From: Hydra vulgaris
Lineage: Eukaryota; Cnidaria; Hydrozoa; Anthoathecata; Hydridae
Length of the DNA: 64,000 nt
Assembly: GCF_038396675.1 (NCBI RefSeq)
Contig: NC_088923.1
Location: 935,001-999,000, forward strand
Direction: 5' to 3'
Position numbers and translations under genes: made by a program. Shown here in pieces: positions 56,726 through 64,000 of this stretch; positions within the stretch are counted from its first letter, which is position 1; every line of letters starts with the position of its first letter. The notes beneath the pieces are model-generated. The model ran no database searches. It was not told the DNA's origin and worked only from the letters and a program-made list of their open reading frames with translations.

Positions 56726-56726
56726 G
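56698..56726. repeat. T-run (about 28 nt)
   Basis: Homopolymer at the right end of PLE locus D. Confidence 0.9.
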
Positions 56727-57036
56727 TACATTTAACAATATTTTCTGGTAAAAGTGTCGTTGGTACATAATATATGAAGAACACGGAAACTAGAAGAGGA
56801 TCATAAGATACTGTCACCGAAAACCGTTTAACAATACAAAAATTATAAACCAATTATTTCAAAAAAATATAAAATAAAAAGTAAATACCGTTTAAGAAAA
56901 CCTTCATAGAAATAAAATAACCTCAATTATAAAACACCGTTTAACAAAACAATTAAATATAAAATCAAATATAAAATAAAAATTCTTAGCAGTAAAACGT
57001 ATTCTTTTTTTGAGCATAACTTTATTTACAATAAGA

Positions 57037-57777
57037 ATGGAAATAAATATTAAAAATATAGAAAAAATTATCACAAGTAAACTAGAAGAACAAAAAAGAA
57101 GTATACTAGCAGAAACGGAGAGATTACTCAAAGATCATGAAAAAAACTTCACTACAATAATAAGTTCGAATTTCAAAATAATAACGGCAAGGTTAGACAA
57201 AATGGACGCTGAAATAAACAATAACAAGTTAAATATCAGAAGAGTTGAAAATGAAGTTGAAGAAATAAAAGTCAGCTTAAATTTCCAAGAAGAAAAAGCT
57301 AAGGATGAACTTATTCATATAAAAACAAAATATGATAATGAAATTTTGATGTTAAAAAAAAAATCTATTGACTTAGAGAATCGTTCGAGACGTAATAACT
57401 TACGTATCGATGGCATAAAAGAAAACCCTGAAGAAAACTGGACTGATTGTGAGAAGGCTGTAAAAGACATCTTTAAAACAAAGCTAAATATATTAAGTGA
57501 AGTAGTTGTGGAACGAGCGCACCGAGTCGGTGCAGTTAAAGATAATAAAACACCAAGATCAATCGTTTTAAAGCTTTTGAATTATCATGATAAAAATAAA
57601 ATATTAAGCTCAGTAAATAAACTTAAAGGAACCGGTATTTATATTAATGAAGATTATGCAAAAGAAACGATGTTAGAAAGAAAGAAGCTTTGGGAAGAAG
57701 TTAAACGATTACGAAACGAAGGTAAATTTGCAGTTATTAAATTTGATATATTTTATTGTAGAGATTTTAGAAAGTAA
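57037..57777 (+). CDS. LINE ORF1 protein (coiled coil plus L1-like RRM region)
   Basis: The start at 57037 (MEINIKNIEKIITSKLEEQK) is preferred over an in-frame ATG at 57010 because MEIN... begins the coiled coil. Residues about 1-120 are Lys/Glu-rich heptads (ARLDKMDAEINNNKLNIRRV). LENRSRRNNLRIDGIKENPE opens the RNA-recognition-like domain. VVVERAHRVG and SIVLKLLNYHDKNKILSSVN follow, then GIYINEDYAKETMLERKKLW. These match the Transposase_22/L1 ORF1-type chaperone that trimerises and binds LINE RNA in the ribonucleoprotein. The frame is uninterrupted for 246 codons to TAA at 57775-57777. Confidence 0.88.
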   Translation: MEINIKNIEKIITSKLEEQKRSILAETERLLKDHEKNFTTIISSNFKIITARLDKMDAEINNNKLNIRRVENEVEEIKVSLNFQEEKAKDELIHIKTKYDNEILMLKKKSIDLENRSRRNNLRIDGIKENPEENWTDCEKAVKDIFKTKLNILSEVVVERAHRVGAVKDNKTPRSIVLKLLNYHDKNKILSSVNKLKGTGIYINEDYAKETMLERKKLWEEVKRLRNEGKFAVIKFDIFYCRDFRK

Positions 57778-57825
57778 ACGCGCGAAGTTTTATTAAGCGA
57801 AGCGCTATTTTAACGATTTTAATTA

Positions 57826-60800
57826 ATGACTAACTTAACAATAGATTTTGAAAAATTACACTTTAATGTTTTCAATTCAGCAAATGTTTTACTTAATGAT
57901 ATTTCTGACGCTGATTTGCATTTTTTTAACGAAAACAATTTTAGTTCGTCCTTTTTTGAAATAAAAACTTTTAAAAGTGAACTAAAAACGTTAAAGAGTA
58001 TTTTTACTGTAATACACATTAACATAAGAAGTATAAATAACAACATGGATAAGGTAAAACATTTTCTTATCGAATGCGATTATCTATTCAGTATGATATG
58101 CCTAACAGAAACATGGTGTTCTGACGAATCATGCAGAATAAATTCAAACTTAGAAATTCCTAACTACAAATTATTATCATCTGAAAGAAAAACTAACAAA
58201 AGGGGAGGTGGAATTATAACTTATATTAGGAATGATCAAGTTACCAAAATTAGAGATGACCTTTCGATCTCAGATACCGATAGTGAGGTTTTTACAATTG
58301 AAATAACTAGCAACAAATCAAAAAACATGCTGGTCTCCACATGTTACCGGCCACCTGAAGGTGATTTATTTAAATTTTCCAATCATTTAAAACAAATTTT
58401 ATAAAAAACAACAATGAGCAAAAAAAAATATTCTGTATTGGAGACATAAACATAGATTGTTTACAATATGATAAACATGCCAATACTAAACTTTTTTTTG
58501 ACGAAATGCTTCAACAGTACATCTTCCCAATTATTAACAAGCCAACTCGAGTAACTCCAACTTCAATCACTGCAATAGACAATATATTAACTAATTCATT
58601 GTTTGATACTTCTCTAAAGGCAGGAATAATAAAGGCAGATATATCTGATCATTTTTCTATTTTCTTCTCCTTGACGCAAGATATAAAATCTAATAATAGT
58701 TGTAAAATTAAAACTTATAAAAGAAAAATCAACAAATTTGCTATTCAACAATTTAAAGACTCACTGTCGGCAGAAGAGTGGGATAAGGTATACCATGAAT
58801 GCAATCTTGGGCACACTAACTCTGCTTATAATAACTTCGAAAAAATTTTCCTAAAAAGCTATAATATGCACTTCCCAATTAAAGTAAAATTTATAATTGA
58901 AAAACATTTAAAATGTCCATGGATTACAAAAGGTATTAAAAAATCCTCAAAAAAAAAACAAAAACTTTATATTAAATACTTAAAAAATAGAAATGAGGCA
59001 AACCTAAATGATTACAAACAGTATAAAAACTTGTTTGAAAAAATTAAAAAAATTCAAAGAAAAACTATTATTCAAATAAAATAAAAAACACAAATGGTGA
59101 TATTAAGAAAACTTGGGATATCATGAAAGAAATAATTGGGATAAAACCCTGCAAAATAAATAGTTTACCTGCTCAAATTGTCATAGATAATAAAGAGTAT
59201 GACAATAATAATGCAATTTCAGAAAAATTTAATAGTTTTTTTGTCAACATAGGCCCAAATCTAGCTTCAAAAGTCAATTGTCCAAACAACTCATTTGAAA
59301 CTTATCTAACTAGTGTCAACAACGAATTAATATTTAAAGAACTATAAATTGATGAACTTGAAAATCCAATAAACTCTCTTAAAACAAACAAGTCCCCAGG
59401 TATAGATGACATTTGCAGTAATATCGTCGTCAATGTCTTTTCGGAGATACGCAAACCTATTTTCGAAATATTTAAATCATCAATTATAACAGGAACTGTA
59501 CCAGATAAACTAAAAGTAGCTAAAATTGTACCTATTTTTAAAACCGGTGAAACATTTCTAATAAACAATTACAGACCAATCTCAATACTTCCAACCTTTT
59601 CTAAAATACTTGAAAGAATAATCTATAATAGATTATATGAATACCTAATTCAAAACAAGTTCTTAAATAAAAAACAATTCGGCTTTCAAGCACAGCACTC
59701 AACAGAACATGCAATTTTAGATTTAGTTAATAGCATAAGTGATTCTTTTAATAAAAAGCAATTTGTATTAGGAACTTTTATAGACCTATCCAAAGCATTT
59801 GACACAATTAATCATGATATCTTACTTAAAAAAATGGAAAAATACGGAATAAAAAATACTAGCCTAGATTGGTTTAAAAGTTATCTGTGCAACAGAGAAC
59901 AATGTGTTATTTCGAACGATAATAAGTATTCTAATTTACTAAAAATAAAATGCGGAGTTCCCCAAGGTTCCATTCTTGGTCCTCTTTTATTTTTAATTTA
60001 TATTAACGATCTTCCACAATCACTAAAAAAACTCGATGCAATAATGTTTGCTGATGACACAAATTTATTTTATTCATCAGCATCAATTGAAAATCTCTTT
60101 GAACCTGCAAATGATGACCTTGAGAGTCTAAACATTTGGTTTAAAGTAAATAAATTATATTTAAATCAAGAAAAAACAAAATACATCTTGTTTCATTCCA
60201 ACCAACAAAAAAACAAAATAGCAAGCATGCTACCATTACTAAAAATTGATAACATAAACATCGAAAGAACTGAAACTATTAAATTTCTTGAATAATTATT
60301 GACGAAACGATTTCTCGGAAACCCCATATAAAAACATTAAATACAAAAATATCAAAAAGTATCGGCATACTTTACTAAGTCAAAACTATACTTTCCCAGG
60401 AGAATCTGAAAGTTCTCTACTTTTCTTATATACAAAGTTATCTAACTTATGCTAATATTTCCTAGGGAAGTACAAATAAATCTAAATTAAGTTCTCTATA
60501 TACACACCAAAAACACGCATCAAGATTGATTTATAATAAAAATAAATTCACTCATGCCGATCCTTTACTTAAAAACTTGAATGCTTTAAATATCTATCAA
60601 ATTAACATCTACCAAAATGTTTTATTTATGCTCAAATATAAGCTCGGACTTGTCCCAACTCATTTTACTAATAACTTTTTTCAAACCAACGCCAACAGAT
60701 ATACCACACGAGGAACCGGAAACTTTACATTGCCCATAAAAAAAACAAAATTTTCGAGATTTTCAATTGTATACCGTGGCCCCTATTTATACAACAAAAC

Positions 60801-60906
60801 AATACCTCAAAGTATAAAACTTACTAAATTGGATAATCTTATTGCCCTGAAGAAAAAACTAAATGATCTCATAATTAACAAAACCAATTTTATTGATATG
60901 TATTAA
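57826..60906 (+). pseudogene. LINE ORF2: endonuclease and reverse transcriptase, few frame breaks
   Basis: Endonuclease: VIHINIRSINNNMDKVKHFL, MICLTETWCSDESC, KRGGGIITYIRND, STCYRPPEGDLF. Then, after a frameshift near 58400, IFCIGDINIDCLQYDKH, INKPTRVTPTSITAIDNILT and DISDHFSIFFSL, so Asn, Glu, Asp and the final SDH are all kept. A second shift lies at about 59085 and an in-frame TAA at 59345-59347. RT: INSLKTNKSPGIDDI, VPDKLKVAKIVPIFKTGE, NNYRPISILPTFSKILERII, FIDLSKAFDTINHDILLKKM (motif A), CGVPQGSILGPLLFLIYIND (motif B), AIMFADDTNLFYSS (FADD, intact). A stop follows KFLE at 60293, then further shifts and the C-terminal block 60526-60906 with SIVYRGPYLYNKTIPQSIKL. All catalytic residues survive; about five indels or stops disable it. 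Confidence 0.92.
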
Positions 60907-61019
60907 ATATAAAAGAACAATTAATATAATAAAATGTAAAAAGAACAATTTAAGCTATAAAAATAAATAAAAAAGAAATAAAACATAAAATATAAAAAAA
61001 TAAATAAATAAAAAATGTT

Positions 61020-61488
61020 AGCAACTATACATATTTAAATTTTTTCTGAACAGTAGACCTCAAAAAATTAATGTGTGTCTTTACTCTTTAAATTTTTAGT
61101 TTGTTTTGTATTTTAAAGGTTCTCGATGAAAAGACTTTTCTTAGTCTTCTGCGAGTTTCCTTACAACTACATAGTACTACTAATATATGTTGATATATAT
61201 TTTCAACAAATAACATATATTTTCAACGACAACGACAAGCAAGTCCCTAGTAGCCCTGTGGTGCGACAGACTTGCGTATATTTTTTAAATGCATGGGTTA
61301 ATAGCCAGCACATTATATTATAAACCACGAATTTATTATTTTAATTCGCATGAGTTAAAATGTCAAACGCGCACGCGTTAAACAGCATTGTTAACGCTCT
61401 TTAGATATTGTAAATATTTGTGGTGGACATTTATATAAACTGGAGACATGTAAATATTATTTGTTTTTGAAATATATAATAATGATTG
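61020..61488. other. No gene recognised
   Basis: AT-rich sequence downstream of the LINE. 'agtccctagtagccctgtgg' near 61241 is a GC-richer word without recognised meaning. Confidence 0.35.
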
Positions 61489-61489
61489 C

Positions 61490-61800
61490 TTTAAAAAAAA
61501 AAAAAAAAAACGAGATCAGAACTCGAAAATATTTTCTATTGAGAAAATAACTTTTTTCAGTTTGTTTTTGAAAGAAGAAAAATTCCAATTTTGGGAAAAA
61601 TAAAAATTTTTTAAAACTATTTGGTTCCACAAATAAGCTCCGCGATAAGATATAAGGGACCTTCCAAAATTTGTATGCGAATAATGTTGATAAATAAAAT
61701 TGTCATTTCTTAGATCATATTTTAATAATAAATAAAGTAAATATTTTACTGATATTGGTATATGGGCCTTCTCACTGCTGTGTTTCAGCTTTGTCGGAAT
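61490..61800 (-). pseudogene. LINE C-terminal fragment on the opposite strand
   Basis: Minus strand: HIPISVKYLLYLLLKYDLRN, FIYQHYSHTNFGRSLISYRG then AYLWNQIVL and FSSFKNKLKKVIFSIENIFE to TGA. SLISYRGAYLWN corresponds to SIVYRGPYLYN of the neighbouring LINE. The A18 run at 61493-61510 abuts the 3' end on the plus strand. A 5'-truncated LINE copy. Confidence 0.75.
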
Positions 61801-61809
61801 TCTAGACTT

Positions 61810-62520
61810 TAATTTTTTGCATTACTGTTGTACTAGACTCTCTCAAAGTTATTGAAGAATATAAGTAAATTTACTTATTTTATATAGACTACTTTTGATT
61901 TACTTTACAAGTTATATTAAATGTAAGCTCTTGTAATTTAAATTTTTCAATCACGGGAATGATTTTTAAAACTTTGTCAGTTCTATACTATATTTAAATA
62001 TTCTGCCATTTCTCACTGAACTGATTTCTAAAAATACTATTAAATATTTTAAAGTATATAAATTTTAGACAAAACAAAAAATTACCAAATAGATATTATT
62101 AATTTAAAACTAAAAAAGAAAACCATTTATTAGATTTTATGAAAACAAATTTGATCTAATCTGATAAAATAACTCTCACTTTTTATTCATCAGGTTTTGA
62201 ATTTAATATTTAAAACTTGATTATTTCCTACAAATGCAAAAATCTTCCAGCACAAATTAAAAACCTAAATTCCCGTTTACGGTTAAACTAATCATGAAAA
62301 TGATATTTTTATGATTTACTTTAAATTCTTTATAAAAAAAATTGCGTAAATCAGACGTGACTTTTTCCAAAAATATTTTAAAACAATAAATCAGGAATTT
62401 TTATACTTAGCAGTTAGTTTTTTAATTTTAAAAATAGTCCAGAACATCATTTTCAAACCTAATAATAATAGTCAGCAAAAAAAGTTTGGACTATACCAAA
62501 ACTTACCCTAATGGTCGCAG
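61810..62520. other. No gene recognised
   Basis: AT-rich non-coding sequence. Confidence 0.4.
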
Positions 62521-62527
62521 GGGTGCA

Positions 62528-62878
62528 CTATGTCATTGTTGATTGCAAATAATTTGTTATAGTCTTTAGTCTACTGAAATATCTCTCATCATTACCACGT
62601 AAAAAAAAAGATTCATGTAGGTTTTGTAGAAAAGACAGATTTGGAATGCATGGTATTATCTGTTTCTTGCCTAAAAATAGAAATGCGCCTTTTAATAGCA
62701 ACTTTGTTGCTACTGTAAATTTCACATAAGCTTTTAAATAAATCTGTATTTTCCTCATATAAATTTGACGGATCAAAAGAAATATAGTATAGATATAAAT
62801 ATGGTTGCTAAAGTCATTACACCTTTTAAATTTATCTAATTGGTGGTGAACAAATTCAAACGTTGAAGAAGGTTTCAC
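62528..62878 (-). pseudogene. hAT-type transposase C-terminal (dimerisation) relic
   Basis: The minus frame contains FVHHQLDKFKRCNDFSNHIY, IIPCIPNLSFLQNLHESFFL and NDERYFSRLKTITNYLQSTM. FPNLSxxxRIxLxxPV..AERSFSxLKxIKxYLRSTM is the signature of the hAT C-terminal dimerisation region. Here AERSF has become DERYF. The similarity ends after STMT. The catalytic part is absent. Confidence 0.6.
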
Positions 62879-62972
62879 ATTTAAAGCGCGTTGTTAAACC
62901 CTATCTCATCCCCTTTGTCTCGTCAAAGTTCTTCAGCCATCCTTTTTCTTTTAATTAAAATTAATCGATGCC

Positions 62973-63024
62973 ATTAGTTAAATGCATTTGCATTTATTTT
63001 TAAATGCAAATGCATTTAACTAAT
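62973..63024. repeat. Perfect 24-bp foldback, 4-nt loop
   Basis: Arms 62973-62996 and 63001-63024 are exact reverse complements around TTTT, at the left boundary of PLE locus E. Confidence 0.95.
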
Positions 63025-63758
63025 TTATTTTATAAAGTTTATTGTATTAAATTGGCAAAGTTGCTTATGTTAAACAAAAAAGAAATCCTATATGAAAAAA
63101 CTGCAGAAAATTATAATTGTAAACAAAAAAACCATTGTCCAATAATTGGAAGTTGTTTATCAAAACATGTGGTATACAAATGTGTTGTTTCCTCTAAGAA
63201 TGTACCTGATAAACAAGATATTGGCATAACAGAGGGTAAATGGAAAAAAAACGTTTTACCAACCATAAGCAATCTAAAATGTACACTGTGCCTACAGGAA
63301 AAATATGAAATAATTACACATGCAAATCAAGAACATTTATTAAATAAAAAATTGAAATTAATTTCTAAATGCGGGCATCAAAATACGTTTCTCCTATAAA
63401 ACTATAAAAATAAATGAGATCAAATAATATTTAAAGTTAGTCCCTCTTTTCAAAAAGATATTTATCTAAAAAAGCGTAGGTAATCACTTCCTAGGATATC
63501 TTTTTATAAAAGTGTCAGCAAATTCAACAAATGTGTGAAAATTTACAGTTGTTTTAAAACATTTGCGAATTCATGTACTTTAATTTTTGGCATAAAGTAG
63601 TTTTTATTAATTTAATTATTCATTTCTGAAGAATCTTTACTTATGAAACACAGTGTTAAATGAGAAAAAATTTTGTCAAGTGATATCTATTTATTAATAA
63701 TTGCTCTGTTTTTTTAAGAACATTGAGCACTCTATTTGGTAAAATGCATTTTAAAAGT
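63025..63758 (+). mobile_element. Penelope-like element locus E (plus-strand 3' part)
   Basis: Endonuclease fragment then a 3' UTR closely collinear with locus B plus copy (24245-24568): 'aaagtgtcagcaaattc', 'aatgtgtgaaaa', 'ttcatttctga', 'aattgctctgtt', 'aagaacattgag'. It ends in (TA)n at 63760. A decayed hammerhead-like core (CTGAAGA 63626-63632, GAAAC 63645-63649) lies in the UTR. Confidence 0.85.
63076..63399 (+). pseudogene. Penelope-like endonuclease fragment
   Basis: Reads ENYNCKQKNHCPIIGSCLSK, HVVYKCVVSSKNVPDKQDIG then ITEGKWKKN. VVYK and DIGITEG correspond to the GIY and YIGLTEG motifs of PLE endonucleases. The core after that is deleted and the tail KCTLCLQEKYEIITHANQEH, LLNKKLKLISKCGHQNTFLL follows in frame to TAA at 63397. 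The frame is open across the deletion, which must be a multiple of three. Confidence 0.8.
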
Positions 63759-63759
63759 G

Positions 63760-63761
63760 TT

Positions 63762-63850
<89 letters not shown>

Positions 63851-63882
63851 TTATTTTTTTTTTTTATTTTTTTTTTTTTTTT
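63760..63882. repeat. (TA)n and T-rich tract
   Basis: TA repeats with TATG variants to 63846, then T-rich sequence, at the 3' end of PLE locus E. Confidence 0.95.
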
Positions 63883-64000
63883 TCAAATGTTAACATCTTT
63901 AAAAGATTTTATTTGTAAAAATTATTTTTTTAAAAACTTCTTTTTATGGATTAACTTCTATTTGTTAAACCTATATATAAATCAGGCGATAAAACGGATA

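Larger units (their letters stand above)
56900..61016 (+). mobile_element. Non-LTR retrotransposon (Jockey/CR1 superfamily), nearly full-length
   Basis: Two ORFs in the usual order (ORF1 57037-57777, ORF2 57826-60906) separated by 48 bp, then an A-rich 3' end with repeated 'aaataaataaa' at 60960-61016. It is the best preserved retroelement here: all major ORF2 blocks are present and only a few frame breaks occur. The 5' boundary is not defined; 56900 is approximate. Confidence 0.85.

Overview
This 64-kb window is very AT-rich, eukaryotic and packed with transposable elements. Its long (TA)n tracts, Penelope-like elements, piggyBac, Merlin and CACTA elements and CR1/Jockey-like LINEs are best explained by a cnidarian genome, most likely Hydra or a close relative. 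The organism is inferred from style alone. No complete, clearly cellular gene was found. Six short islands look like possible exons (8471-8564, 18698-18770, 29969-30026, 46516-46658, 54113-54326, 54510-54599).

Layout. 0-1.4 kb: a degenerate repeat, then a Merlin (ISXO2-like) transposase relic. 1.4-3.7 kb: microsatellites and repeat copy A. 3.8-5.0 kb: internally deleted Helitron helicase. 5.155-6.467 kb: a mariner with perfect 31-bp TIRs and a TA duplication, disabled by one Trp-to-stop change and one poly-G indel. 6.5-7.8 kb: repeat copy B. 9.04-10.2 kb: a DD41D-type Tc1/mariner relic cut off by a Penelope-like (PLE) pair at 10.2-12.2 kb. 12.8-13.4 and 19-21.8 kb: pieces of an old LINE, the second holding a SINE. 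14.7-18 kb: an eight-exon piggyBac-like gene, broken but with readable splice sites. 23.1-25.5 kb: two more PLE loci. 25.55-28.87 kb: an unclassified DNA transposon with its own TIRs. 31.67-33.46 kb: a Tc1-like element. 33.5-45 kb: a minus-strand LINE split by an 8127-bp CACTA-type element (35007-43133). 46-49 kb: a pogo/Jerky-like relic, a LINE fragment and an unclassified ORF family. 49.88-50.25 kb: a pure TGTA tract. 51.8 and 53.6 kb: SINE copies. 55-56.7 kb: a fourth PLE locus. 57-61 kb: the best preserved LINE. 61.5-63.8 kb: LINE, hAT and PLE fragments.

Three themes run through the window. (1) PLE copies repeatedly lie head-to-head as inverted 3' ends next to (TA)n, and their ends carry hammerhead-like motifs. 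(2) Perfect or near-perfect 14-29 bp foldbacks with 2-10 nt loops are scattered throughout, several inside transposon reading frames, which suggests templated snap-back insertions. (3) Most disabling changes whose ancestral codon can be guessed are G-to-A or C-to-T (Trp to stop, Gln to stop, RT catalytic Asp to Asn).
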